Assembly: GCF_003330845.1 (NCBI RefSeq)
Contig: NZ_CP026121.1
Coordinates: forward strand, 1,648,501 to 1,712,500
Direction: 5' to 3'
DNA length: 64,000 nucleotides
DNA from: Streptomyces sp. Go-475
GTDB taxonomy: Bacteria > Actinomycetota > Actinomycetes > Streptomycetales > Streptomycetaceae
Shown here piece by piece: positions 1-8,429 of the stretch; within the stretch, counting starts at the first letter, position 1; each line of letters opens with the position of its first letter. Position numbers and translations under genes: made by a program. The notes beneath the pieces were generated by a model, which saw only the letters and a program-made list of their open reading frames with translations, ran no database searches and had not been told where the DNA came from.

Positions 1-3000
1 GGAGCCGGCGAGCCGCCGGCGCGCGGCCCCCTCACCGCCGTCACCGGAATCACCGGAGCCACCGGCCCCGGCCAGCCGGGCCGCGACGCCCTCCAGCCCC
101 TCCTCCCGGCGCACCTCCAGCAGTTCCGCGAGGTTCCAGGCGGCGGATCCCACCACGCTGAGGCTGCGCGGGCCCCGGCGCTGCACCACCCCGCGCACCA
201 GCAGCAGCCAGGAGTGGAAGACGGTGTGGGCGCAGGCGTCGTGGGAGTCGTCGAAGAAGGCGAGGTCGACCAGGCCCGTGCCGTCGTCCAGGGTGGAGAA
301 GATGACCCGCTTGCCGGACCGGATCGGCGGCGTCTGGGTGGCCGCCTTGGCACCCGCGACCAGCACCGCCTCCCCGTGCCGGGCCTCGCGCAGCCGCCGC
401 GCCGACACCACGCCCAGCTCGTCGAGGAACTGCCGGTGGTCGTCCATCAGGTTGCGCGAGGCGTCCATGGACAGCACACCCAGCTCGGCACTGAGCCGCT
501 CCGCCGAGGTGAGGTCGGGCAGCCCGGCCGGTGCGGTCTTACGCCCGCCGGCCAACGGGAGCTGGCCGCCGCCCGCGCCGCGCGCGCCCCGGTGCAGCTC
601 GGTCAGATGCAGTTGCAGATCACGGCGGTTGGCGCCGAACGCGTCCAGCGCTCCCACCTGCGCGAGCCGCTGGGCCAGCGGACGGCTGGGCCGGCCCCGC
701 TCCCAGAAGTCGACCAGCGAGGCGTACGGCTGCCCCTCGGCGATCCGCGCCGCCTCGGCCTCGCTGATGCCGTGCACATCGGAGAGCGCCAGCCGCAGCC
801 CCCACTTACCGGACACCAGTTCGATACGGTGTGCGACTCCCGACTTGTTCACGTCCAACGGCAGCACCGGCACCCCGCGCCGCCGCGCGTCCGCCAGCAG
901 CAGCCGCTTCGGGTACATGCCGGGGTCGTGCGTGAGCAACCCGGCGTAGAAGGCGGCGGGGTGATGCGCTTTCAGCCACGCCGACTGGTACGTCGGCACG
1001 GCGAAGGCGACCGCGTGCGCCTTGCAGAAGCCGTACGACCCGAAGGCCTCGACGATCTCCCAGGTCCGCTGAATCGTTTCCGCGTCATAGCCGTTCGCCG
1101 CCGCGTGCTGCGCGAACCACACCTTGATCCGCCCCTGCGACTCCGGGTCGGACAGCCCGCGCCGCACCCGGTCGGCCTCACCGCGCCCGCAGCCGGTCAT
1201 GATGTCGACGATGTCGATGATCTGCTCGTGGAAGACGACGACCCCGTACGTCTCCTTCAGCGGCTCTTCCAGGTCCGGGTGCGGATAGCGGATCGGCGCC
1301 CGCCCGTGCCGGGCCTCGATGAACGGCCGCACCATGTCGGCGGCGACCGGCCCGGGCCGGAACAGCGAGATGTCGACGACGAGATCGTGGAAGGTGCCCG
1401 GCTGGAGCCGTCCGACCAGGTCACGCTGCCCGGGCGACTCGATCTGGAAGCAGCCGAGCGTCTCGGTGGACCGGATCAGCCGGTAGGTCTCCGGATCCCC
1501 CGGCGGCAGGGCGTCCAGGTCGACCCTCTCGCCCGTCACCCGCTCCACTTCCCCCACCGCGTGCGCCATGGCCGACTGCATCCGCACCCCGAGCACGTCC
1601 AGCTTCAGCAGCCCGAGGTCCTCGACGTCGTCCTTGTCGAACTGCGACATCGGAAAGCCCTCGCCGCTGGTCGGCATGACCGGCGTACGCGCCAGCAGGG
1701 AGGCGTCGGACAGCAGCACCCCGCACGGGTGCATGGCCACCCCACGCGGCAGCGCGTCCAGCGCCTCGACCAGCTCCCACAGCCTCCCGTACTTCTCCTT
1801 CTCCCCCGCCAGCGCACGCAGTTCGGGCAGTTCCTCCAGCGCCGCGCGGGCGTCCCGCGCCCGGATATGGGGAAAGGACTTGGCGACCCGGTCGATCTCG
1901 GCCGGGTCCATGGACAGGGCGGCCCCCACGTCCCGGATGGCGTGCCGCACGCGATACGTCTCCGGCATCGCGACCGTCGCGACCCGCTCGGTGCCGAACC
2001 GGTCGATGATCGCGCGGTAGACCTCCAGCCGGCGCGCGGACTCCACGTCGATGTCGATGTCGGGCAGCACCACCCGCTCCTTGGACAGGAACCGCTCCAT
2101 CAGCAGCCGGTGCTCGATCGGGTCGGCGTGCGCAATGCCGAGCAGATGGTTGACGAGCGACCCCGCCCCGGACCCCCGGGCGGCGACCCGGATCCCCATC
2201 TCCCGTACGTCGTCGACCACTTGGGCCACGGTCAAAAAGTAGGAAGCGAAGCCGTGGTGGGCGATGATGTCCAGCTCATGGTGCATCCGCTCCCAGTACT
2301 CCCGCCGCCGGTCGTACCCGCGCAGCACCATTCCCGCCGCCGCCCGTGAGGCCAGCGTCCGCTGGGCGGTACGGCGCCCGGCACCGACCAGATGCGGCTC
2401 GGGGAAGTGGACGGTCCCGATCCCGAGATCGTCCTCGGGGTCGACCAGGCACGCGGCGGCCGTGGCCTCGGTCTGCTCCACCAGCCGGTGGGCGGTGTCC
2501 CGCCGGAACCCCGCGGCCTCCACGATCCGCTCGGCGGCCTGCACCATGGCACCCGGGCCCTTGAGCCAGGCCTCTCCGGAGTCCAGCTCCTTGGTCGGGT
2601 CGATGGGCACCAGGCGCCGGGCGGCGTCCAGCACGTCGGCGACCGGCCCCAGCCCGGAGTCGGCGTACCGCACGGCGTTGGTGAGCACGGGCCGGATCCG
2701 CTGCTCGGCGGCGAACCCGACGGTACGGGCGGCCAGCCGCAGCGACCCGGGCCCGGTGCCTTTGCGGCCGTGCCAGACGGCCTCCAGCCGCAGGTCGTCG
2801 CCGTAGACCTCCCGCCAGGGCACGAGCAGCCGCGCCGCCCGGTCGGGACGCCCCGCGGCCAGGGCGCGCCCGACGTCCGAGTCCGGTCCGAGCAGCACGG
2901 TCAGCCCCTCGGCATGGTTGCGGTCCCACGGCAGCAGGGGCGTTCCCTCCCCCTCGTGGGCGGCCGAGACGAGCCGGCACAGCCCCGCCCACCCCCGGGC

Positions 3001-3327
3001 CCCGTCCCGGGCGAGGAAGATCACCCGGGGAGCCGACTCATCGACGAAGGCGCCGCCGCGCACCGGGGTCCGGCGCCGCCCCTGCCGCCCGGCCGCGCCC
3101 GGAGGCTCCGCTGCCGCCACGGCCAGGTCCGCCCCGAACAGCGGACGGACCCCCGCCTTCCCGCAGGCCTTCGCGAACCGGACGGCCCCGGCGAGCGTGT
3201 CGCGGTCGGTGAGGGCCAGGGCGTCCATGCCCCGCTCGGAGGCACGTTCGGCCAGCCGCTCCGGGTGCGAGGCTCCATAGCGCAACGAGAACCCGGAGAC
3301 GGTGTGCAGATGCGTGAAGCCCGGCAC
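1..3327 (-). CDS. dnaE2: Error-prone DNA polymerase III alpha subunit (DnaE2/ImuC type), 3' end outside window
   Basis: Catalytic subunit of a translesion C-family DNA polymerase used in DNA-damage mutagenesis; 1109 codons are present and the C-terminus runs off the window edge. Visible domains: an N-terminal PHP domain opening with FTHLHT (residues 4-9), the polymerase active-site motif PDIDID near residues 422-427, and a C-terminal OB-fold around residue 980 onward (VIFSTLDDGTGLVDLAFF). I chose GTG at 3327 because GGAGG lies 5 nt upstream; an in-frame ATG at 3369 sits inside the SOS box, which argues against it. The SOS box, the variant PHP residues and the OB-fold wording favour DnaE2 over the replicative DnaE1. 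The usual partners imuA/imuB are not in the window and would have to lie beyond its left edge. Confidence 0.88.
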   Translation of the reverse strand, partial: MPGFTHLHTVSGFSLRYGASHPERLAERASERGMDALALTDRDTLAGAVRFAKACGKAGVRPLFGADLAVAAAEPPGAAGRQGRRRTPVRGGAFVDESAPRVIFLARDGARGWAGLCRLVSAAHEGEGTPLLPWDRNHAEGLTVLLGPDSDVGRALAAGRPDRAARLLVPWREVYGDDLRLEAVWHGRKGTGPGSLRLAARTVGFAAEQRIRPVLTNAVRYADSGLGPVADVLDAARRLVPIDPTKELDSGEAWLKGPGAMVQAAERIVEAAGFRRDTAHRLVEQTEATAAACLVDPEDDLGIGTVHFPEPHLVGAGRRTAQRTLASRAAAGMVLRGYDRRREYWERMHHELDIIAHHGFASYFLTVAQVVDDVREMGIRVAARGSGAGSLVNHLLGIAHADPIEHRLLMERFLSKERVVLPDIDIDVESARRLEVYRAIIDRFGTERVATVAMPETYRVRHAIRDVGAALSMDPAEIDRVAKSFPHIRARDARAALEELPELRALAGEKEKYGRLWELVEALDALPRGVAMHPCGVLLSDASLLARTPVMPTSGEGFPMSQFDKDDVEDLGLLKLDVLGVRMQSAMAHAVGEVERVTGERVDLDALPPGDPETYRLIRSTETLGCFQIESPGQRDLVGRLQPGTFHDLVVDISLFRPGPVAADMVRPFIEARHGRAPIRYPHPDLEEPLKETYGVVVFHEQIIDIVDIMTGCGRGEADRVRRGLSDPESQGRIKVWFAQHAAANGYDAETIQRTWEIVEAFGSYGFCKAHAVAFAVPTYQSAWLKAHHPAAFYAGLLTHDPGMYPKRLLLADARRRGVPVLPLDVNKSGVAHRIELVSGKWGLRLALSDVHGISEAEAARIAEGQPYASLVDFWERGRPSRPLAQRLAQVGALDAFGANRRDLQLHLTELHRGARGAGGGQLPLAGGRKTAPAGLPDLTSAERLSAELGVLSMDASRNLMDDHRQFLDELGVVSARRLREARHGEAVLVAGAKAATQTPPIRSGKRVIFSTLDDGTGLVDLAFFDDSHDACAHTVFHSWLLLVRGVVQRRGPRSLSVVGSAAWNLAELLEVRREEGLEGVAARLAGAGGSGDSGDGGEGAARRRLAGS

Positions 3328-3361
3328 ACGCACCTCCCGCACTCGTGAACCACACCGGCTC

Positions 3362-3377
3362 TCGAACATCTGTTCCC
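3362..3377. promoter_or_regulatory. LexA-type SOS box upstream of dnaE2
   Basis: The sequence TCGAAC-ATCT-GTTCCC matches the actinobacterial LexA consensus TCGAAC-N4-GTTCGA at 10 of 12 defined bases. It lies 35 nt upstream of the preferred GTG start of dnaE2, where a damage-inducible operator is expected. The divergent membrane-protein gene begins at 3482, so LexA could also affect that side. The match is seen in the sequence; LexA binding is inferred. Confidence 0.75.
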
Positions 3378-3481
3378 AGCTACCTCACCCCCACCATACC
3401 CCCATCCTCGAATGTATGTGCGACATCCGTTCGGCCCCGCCCCACCTGCGGAAACACCGCGCACCCCCCGACCGTGGAGGC

Positions 3482-4480
3482 ATGCCGCACCGCTCGTTCC
3501 TCGCCGAGGTGAGAGACGCCGTCACCCCCCGGGCCACCCTGCTCATCCTCGGCGTGATCGCGCTCCAGCTGCTCTTCATCGCCTCCTACGTAGGCGCCCT
3601 GCACGACCCGAAGCCCAGGGACGTGCCCTTCGGCGTGGTCGCCCCGCAGGACGCGTCCGCCCAGGCGGTGCACCGGCTGGAACGCCTCCCGGGCTCCCCC
3701 CTGGACCCCCGCGCCCTGCCGGACGAGGCCACGGCCCGCAACCAGATCATGACCCGCGACATCGACGCCGCCCTGGTCATCGACCCCACCGCCGCCACCG
3801 ACACCCTCCTGGTCGCCTCCGGCGGCGGCAGGGTCCTGTCCACCACCCTGACGAGCCTGGTCACCACCCTGGAGAGGTCGGAGAAACGCACCCTCCGAAC
3901 GGTGGACGTGGTCCCGTCAGCCGCCCACGACCCCAACGGCCTGTCGTCCTTCTACCTGGTGATCGGCTGGAGTGTGGGCGGCTACCTGGGCGCCGCGGCC
4001 CTGGCCATCAGCGCCGGGGCAAAGCCCGCCGACCCCACCCGCGCCGCGATCCGCCTGGCGGTGCTGGCCCTGGTCGCGATCGTCGGCGGCCTGGGCGGTG
4101 CCCTCATCGCCGGCCCGGTCCTGGACGCCGTCCCCGGCAGCACAGCGGCCCTCTGGGGCCTGGGCACCCTGATCATCTTCGCCGTGGGCGCGGCCACCCT
4201 CGCCCTCCAGGGCCTCTTCGGCACGATCGGCATCGGCCTGGTCATCCTGCTGGTGGTCATCCTCGGCAACCCCAGCGCGGGCGGCGCCCTGCCCCCACCC
4301 CTCCTCCCACCCTTCTGGAAGGCGATCGGCCCCGCCCTGCCCCCGGGCGCCGGCACCTGGGCAACACGCTCGATCGCCTACTTCGACACCAACGCGATGA
4401 CCGGCCCCCTCCTGGTACTGGCGGCATGGGCACTGGCGGGCACGGCCATCACACTGGCGGCGGCGCGCCGCAAGACCTGA
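3482..4480 (+). CDS. ABC-2/YhgE-like integral membrane protein
   Basis: Predicted 332-residue polytopic membrane protein. A hydrophobic helix follows the short cytoplasmic N-terminus (about residues 20-40: LLILGVIALQLLFIASYVG). A polar extracytoplasmic segment follows to about residue 165, with conserved-looking VPFGVVAPQDASAQ and DIDAALVIDP. The C-terminal half then holds about six further transmembrane helices. This layout resembles ABC-2 permease/YhgE-Pip-like proteins, but no ATPase partner is adjacent, so the substrate is unknown. The ATG at 3482 is preceded almost directly by GTGGAGG; the frame stays open back to 3302 but the extension looks non-coding. A strong terminator follows. Confidence 0.72.
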   Translation: MPHRSFLAEVRDAVTPRATLLILGVIALQLLFIASYVGALHDPKPRDVPFGVVAPQDASAQAVHRLERLPGSPLDPRALPDEATARNQIMTRDIDAALVIDPTAATDTLLVASGGGRVLSTTLTSLVTTLERSEKRTLRTVDVVPSAAHDPNGLSSFYLVIGWSVGGYLGAAALAISAGAKPADPTRAAIRLAVLALVAIVGGLGGALIAGPVLDAVPGSTAALWGLGTLIIFAVGAATLALQGLFGTIGIGLVILLVVILGNPSAGGALPPPLLPPFWKAIGPALPPGAGTWATRSIAYFDTNAMTGPLLVLAAWALAGTAITLAAARRKT

Positions 4481-4490
4481 ACACAGAAGA

Positions 4491-4520
4491 AGGCCCCGCC
4501 CCTCACAAGGGGCGGGGCCT
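4491..4520. terminator. Perfect 13-bp hairpin terminator
   Basis: AGGCCCCGCCCCT, a CACA loop and the exact complement form a 13-bp stem. It lies between the convergent ends of the membrane-protein gene and the streptogrisin gene and can serve both strands. Confidence 0.85.
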
Positions 4521-4534
4521 CACGAAACCGTGCG

Positions 4535-5617
4535 TCAGCCGATCTCGGTCCCGGTCGCCGACAGCGCCTCCGTCACCGGCTGGAAGAACGTCTCCCCGCC
4601 CGAGGTGCAGTCACCACTGCCACCCGACGTGAGCCCGATCGCGTTGCTCCCCGAGAACAGCGACCCACCGCTGTCCCCCGGTTCGGCGCAGACGTCGGTC
4701 TGGATGAGCCCGTTCACGATGTCGCCGTTGCCGTAGTTCACGGTGGCGTCCAGCCCCGTGACCTTCCCGTCGTGCACCTGCGTCGTCGACCCGCTCCGCG
4801 TGACCTCCATACCGACGGTCGCCTCGGCGGCGCCCGTGATCTTCTGGGTCGACCCGTCGTACAGGTTCACCTCACTCGGGTGAGCCACTTCCGCCGTGTA
4901 CTTGACCAGCCCGTAGTCGTTCTCCGGGAAGCTGGAGTCCGCGTTGGTGCCGATCTCCTTGCCGCTGGAGTCGGACCAGGTGGAGATGCCCTCGGTGCAG
5001 TGCCCGGCGGTCAGGAAGAACGGCTCGCCGCCCTTGACCACGTTGAAGCCGAGCGAGCAGCGGCCACTGCCACCGGTGATCGCGTCACCACCGGCGATGA
5101 AGGGCTTGTACTCCCCCTTCGTCCGCTTGAGTTCGGCCTTCGCCCCGAGCCCGTCGACGACCTTCGTCAGCTTCGTCCACTCGGCCTCGGAGACCGTACG
5201 GTCCGCGGTCACCACGACCTTGTTCGTCGTCGGGTCGGTCACCCAGGAGGTGCCCGGGATCGTCGCGTCCCGCTTCAGCGTGCTGCGGGCGCTCTTCAGT
5301 TCGGCGAGGGAGTTCGCCACGACTCTCGCCTTGACCCCGGCCTTCTCGACGGCTTGTGCGGCGGCCTCGTCGAGCACGTTCACCACGAGGCTCTTGCTCT
5401 TCGTGTCGTAGTACGTCCCCGCCGCGTCGGCGCCCAGGTCCTTGGCCAGCGTCGAGGCGAGCTTTCCGGCCGCCGTGACCGACAGCGTCCGGGGCGCGGA
5501 CGCCTCCGGGGTCTCGCTGGCGTTCGCGGTCTGGAACGTCACTCCCGCGGCGACCAGTGCGGCGATACCCGCACCTGCCACGGCCGCACGCCGCTTGGGT
5601 ATGCGTCGGTGCTTCAA
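4535..5617 (-). CDS. Secreted streptogrisin-type serine protease (streptogrisin D-like), S1E family
   Basis: Extracellular chymotrypsin-like protease made as a 360-residue pre-pro-enzyme. A basic signal peptide (KHRRIPKRR, then a hydrophobic stretch to about ANASE) is followed by an alpha-lytic-protease-type pro-domain. The mature enzyme of about 187 residues begins IAGGDAI near residue 174. The catalytic triad is visible as TAGHC (His about 206), ENDYG (Asp about 234) and GDSGG (Ser about 316), and the two disulfide Cys pairs typical of streptogrisins are present. The wording of the mature chain ([21 protein letters not shown]) is closest, from memory, to S. griseus protease D. The start is TTG at 5617, supported by AGGAGG 7 nt upstream. 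It is a neighbour of a second, separately terminated protease gene. Confidence 0.88.
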   Translation of the reverse strand: MKHRRIPKRRAAVAGAGIAALVAAGVTFQTANASETPEASAPRTLSVTAAGKLASTLAKDLGADAAGTYYDTKSKSLVVNVLDEAAAQAVEKAGVKARVVANSLAELKSARSTLKRDATIPGTSWVTDPTTNKVVVTADRTVSEAEWTKLTKVVDGLGAKAELKRTKGEYKPFIAGGDAITGGSGRCSLGFNVVKGGEPFFLTAGHCTEGISTWSDSSGKEIGTNADSSFPENDYGLVKYTAEVAHPSEVNLYDGSTQKITGAAEATVGMEVTRSGSTTQVHDGKVTGLDATVNYGNGDIVNGLIQTDVCAEPGDSGGSLFSGSNAIGLTSGGSGDCTSGGETFFQPVTEALSATGTEIG

Positions 5618-5772
5618 CTCACGTCCTCCTGTGGGGGGTCGGCCCGAGAGGTTGTGGGGACCTCGCGAACCGGAAGGCTTGGTTGACGAGCGCCCACTAT
5701 TCCGAGGACAACGGGGAGCACACAAGGGTGAGTTCGAGACGCGCGTAGACAGCGCTTCGCACGCCCCCTTAT

Positions 5773-5792
5773 TTTGACCGTCCACGGTCAAA
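5773..5792. promoter_or_regulatory. Perfect palindrome upstream of the streptogrisin D-like gene
   Basis: TTTGACCGT-CC-ACGGTCAAA, with 9-bp arms, lies about 155 nt upstream of the TTG start. Other inverted motifs (for example TTAC-N6-GTAA at 5827-5840) lie close by in this AT-richer segment. It is a candidate operator for growth-phase control of the protease; no regulator is identified. Confidence 0.45.
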
Positions 5793-5900
5793 CCGGACGC
5801 AATCAACTCCCGTTCGCACTGCAAACATTACGCGTGAGTAATATGTGCGCACTCTGTGAGGTCTGCACGTGGCTGGTTTTCGTCCCTGCCCGCACAGCCG

Positions 5901-5933
5901 AAAAAGCCCCCGCACGCCGAAGCGCACGGGGGC
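5901..5933 (-). terminator. Rho-independent terminator of the streptogrisin B-like gene
   Basis: Read on the minus strand, GCCCCCGTGCGC, TTCG loop and GCGTGCGGGGGC form a 12-bp stem (two G-U pairs) followed directly by a run of T. It lies 33 nt beyond the stop codon at 5966. Confidence 0.85.
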
Positions 5934-5965
5934 ACAGGTTGCTGCGGAGCTCGGGCCCGACCGGC

Positions 5966-6871
5966 CTAGTAGACGCTGACGCCGTAGGCGCTCAGGGCCT
6001 CGGTGACCGGCTGGAAGAACGTCGTACCGCCGGAGGAGCAGTTGCCGCTGCCGCCGGAGGTCAGACCGTACGCGGTGCCGTTGCTGCCGTAGAGCGGGCC
6101 GCCGGAGTCGCCCGGCTCGGCGCAGACGGTGGTCTGGATCAGGCCGGAGACGATGTCACCGCCGCCGTAGTTGACGGTGGCGTTGAGGGCGGTGACGCGG
6201 CCGCTGTGCGTACCGGTCGTGGAGCCGTCGCGGATGACGGTGGTGCCCACGCTGGGCGTGGCCGCGCGGGTGATGTCCACGCCGTTCGCGGTGCCGGGCC
6301 GGCTGACGGAGCCGCTGTAGCGGACGATGCCGTAGTCGTTGCCCGGGAAGCTGGAGCCGGCCGTCGAGCCGATGACCGTGGTGCGGCCGGAGTTGGAGTA
6401 CCAGGTACCCGCGCCGTCCGTGCAGTGGCCGGCGGTCAGGAAGAACTGCTGACCGCTGCTGTTCTGGACGTTGAAGCCGAGGGAGCAGCGCCAGCTGCTC
6501 GCATAGATGGCGTCGCCGCCCTGGATCAGCTTGTTGAACTTGCCGGGGGTGCGCTTGATCGTGAGCGCGTCGGCGTTGGCGCCGGCCTGCTGCTTGATCT
6601 TCGCGATCTCGGCCTGGGAGACCGTGCTGTCGACGGTGACGAGCACGCGGTTGGTCTTGCTGTCGACGGCCCAGGCGGTGCCCGGGATGTCGGCCTTCAA
6701 TATGGAGCCGCTGGCGCTCTTGAGCTCGGCGGCGCTGAAGGTGCTGGGGGCGTCGGACGCGTTCGCGCTGGGGATCGCGATCGCTGCGGCGGCCACGAGG
6801 CCGGTGGAAACGGCGATCAGCCGGGTCCGTCTCGAAATGCCGCTGCGGGGGGTGGTGCGCTTGATCCTCAC
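5966..6871 (-). CDS. Secreted streptogrisin B-like serine protease, S1E family
   Basis: Extracellular serine protease of 301 residues. The N-terminus [16 protein letters not shown] plus a hydrophobic stretch to PSANAS is a signal peptide; a short pro-domain ([20 protein letters not shown]) follows. The mature 186-residue enzyme starts IQGGDAIY near residue 116. The triad is His about 149 (TAGHC), Asp about 179 (GNDYG) and Ser about 256 (GDSGG). The C-terminus [11 protein letters not shown] is, as I recall it, the same as S. griseus protease B. The start is GTG at 6871, supported by GGAGG about 8 nt upstream; the open frame continues to 7144 but lacks coding character there. It has its own terminator, so it is not cotranscribed with the D-like gene. 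Confidence 0.9.
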   Translation of the reverse strand: MRIKRTTPRSGISRRTRLIAVSTGLVAAAAIAIPSANASDAPSTFSAAELKSASGSILKADIPGTAWAVDSKTNRVLVTVDSTVSQAEIAKIKQQAGANADALTIKRTPGKFNKLIQGGDAIYASSWRCSLGFNVQNSSGQQFFLTAGHCTDGAGTWYSNSGRTTVIGSTAGSSFPGNDYGIVRYSGSVSRPGTANGVDITRAATPSVGTTVIRDGSTTGTHSGRVTALNATVNYGGGDIVSGLIQTTVCAEPGDSGGPLYGSNGTAYGLTSGGSGNCSSGGTTFFQPVTEALSAYGVSVY

Positions 6872-7056
6872 TTTTCGTTCCTCCACAAAGGAAGTCGGGG
6901 GCCCTCGTGGGGTTGTGGGCCCGTGAGGCGCAGCCTGGGGCCGGCAGTCCGGATTCCGAACACGCCGTGCCCCTGACAAGCGCTGGGAGGGAGTATTCGG
7001 CCGAACGGACGGTCGGCGCAAGGGGGCCTTTCGGCCGTCGGCCTCGGAACGATCTT

Positions 7057-7672
7057 TCACAGCGGCCCCACGTCCCCCAACGGACCTGGCGGCCCGGCAT
7101 CCCCAGCGCGCAGCTCGTGCACGAGGAGCCGGTGGACCAGCCACCCGTCGGTGAACTCCGCCTCCCGCAGCGCCAGCCGGACGCCGGGCACCGCGTCGTC
7201 GGCCAGCAGCCGGGCCTCCGCCAGTGAGGTACCGGTCGCGGCGATCGGGTTCCAGGCGCCTGACGCCGCGTCAATGTGCCGGTCCTCCACGGCGTCCAGG
7301 AGATGGGCCAGGCGTCCGGCCTCGGCGAGCGGCGCGGCGTTGCGCGGCCGGCCGGCGAGGACGGCCGTGTGGGCGAAGGCGCGGCCGTCGCGGTCCCGGT
7401 CGGTTCGTGACCGTCAGGATCGGCGTCCCGGGCCCGGCCAGCGCCTCGATGCCGGTCTGCCGGTCCACGGCGTCGACCAGGAGGGCGGTGTGTGCGACGG
7501 AGGCGGTGCGCATGCCGCGCACCGGGCACGGCCCGGCCGTACGCCGCCCGGCCGCACCGGGATCGGCCTGAGCCTCCGTCAAAACTGATAGGAGAGGCCC
7601 GTCATAGTTCGTCACTGTTCGAGCGAACTGTCCGTGGTCGCCGCGCAGTGCGAGGCACTGTCCGCGCAAATG
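7057..7672 (-). pseudogene. Decayed conserved actinobacterial gene (DUF5685-like), frameshifted and internally deleted
   Basis: Two reading frames hold consecutive pieces of one protein. The 5' piece reads HLRGQCLALRGDHGQFAR... then VTNYDGPLLSVLTEAQ... and later TALLVDAVDRQTGIEA up to about 7408. Coding sense then moves by one base into the frame that reads FAHTAVLAGRPRN and [19 protein letters not shown] to the stop at 7057. A single extra C near 7405 would explain the shift. From memory, the intact family is much longer in its middle and has a Cys pair where HLRGQC now stands, so there is also an internal deletion and motif loss. The family assignment is recall, not a search. Confidence 0.6.
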
Positions 7673-7944
7673 CGCACGACGCTGAGCTGCGGCATCGTAT
7701 CGACCGGGCCATTCACCCGTACGCCCCGCCCGTCACCCGGACGCCGAGAAGAATCGTATTTCACTCACAGTCAGCAGCCGTTTGGGAAACGACCCTTGGG
7801 ACACACGGACTCTCGACGGATTCGCTGTGCACCAGTACCGTCACAAACCCCCCGCGCGGCGTCTATCCACTTGGCGCGCCATCCGCATCATGGACGACCA
7901 TAGGGGTGCGGAAAGCAGAAAGACCGCTGTGAGAGGAGGCGTCC

Positions 7945-8382
7945 ATGGGATCGGTACGCAAGGCAAGTGCCTGGCTTGGCCTCGTCGACGACAACGAAGA
8001 CGAGCGTTACTACGACGACGACTACTCCGACGGGACCGAGCCCGGGGAGGCCTGGGTCACCGATCCGCGCGTCAAGGTGGCCTCGGACGTCGCCGAGGAG
8101 AAGGGCCGCCGCATCGGCACGGTGACCCCGGACAGCTTCCGGGACGCCCGCGCCATCGGCGAGCTGTTCCGCGAGGGCGTGCCGGTCATCATGAACCTCA
8201 CGGCCATGGACGCCGGCGACGCCAAGCGCGTGGTCGACTTCGCGGCCGGGCTGATCTTCGGCCTGCGCGGTTCGATCGAGAGAGTGTCGACCCGTGTGTT
8301 CCTGCTGACCCCCGCCAACACGGAGATCGTGAACGGCGACCCGGCCGCGCACCGCACGGACGGCTTCTTCAACCAGAGCTGA
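7945..8382 (+). CDS. sflA: SepF-like protein SflA
   Basis: A 145-residue SepF/DUF552-domain protein. The acidic N-terminal linker ([16 protein letters not shown]) precedes the SepF core: [59 protein letters not shown] in outline, which is the beta-alpha dimer fold. SepF anchors FtsZ to the membrane in Gram-positives. Streptomyces have extra SepF-like copies, SflA and SflB, linked to hyphal branching and correct FtsZ/DivIVA placement. This stand-alone copy, away from the ftsZ cluster, fits SflA. The start is ATG with AGGAGG 5 nt upstream. It is followed immediately by a hairpin terminator. Confidence 0.85.
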   Translation: MGSVRKASAWLGLVDDNEDERYYDDDYSDGTEPGEAWVTDPRVKVASDVAEEKGRRIGTVTPDSFRDARAIGELFREGVPVIMNLTAMDAGDAKRVVDFAAGLIFGLRGSIERVSTRVFLLTPANTEIVNGDPAAHRTDGFFNQS

Positions 8383-8407
8383 GGCAGGGCCGCTCACCGG
8401 CCCTGCC
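8383..8407. terminator. Hairpin terminator between sflA and the acyl-CoA dehydrogenase gene
   Basis: GGCAGGGCCG, loop CTCAC and CGGCCCTGCC form a perfect 10-bp stem immediately after the sflA stop codon. The dehydrogenase gene ends at 8430 on the other strand, so the hairpin may act bidirectionally. Confidence 0.75.
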
Positions 8408-8429
8408 CCCGCGGTTCACCGGCCGGGGT

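Noticed and set aside
214..2349. 711-codon open frame on the plus strand opposite dnaE2
   Set aside because: Its codons are the complement of a clear polymerase; composition is Pro/Arg/Val-rich nonsense with no family features. High GC removes stop codons from antisense frames.
5618..5824. Longer N-terminus for the streptogrisin D-like protein (open to 5824)
   Set aside because: The extension lacks a ribosome-binding site and places the signal peptide internally; AGGAGG before the TTG at 5617 is decisive.
7617..7628. Palindrome GTTCGAGCGAAC as a possible SOS or regulatory site
   Set aside because: The half-sites are in the wrong orientation for a LexA box and the sequence lies inside the coding remnant of the decayed gene.
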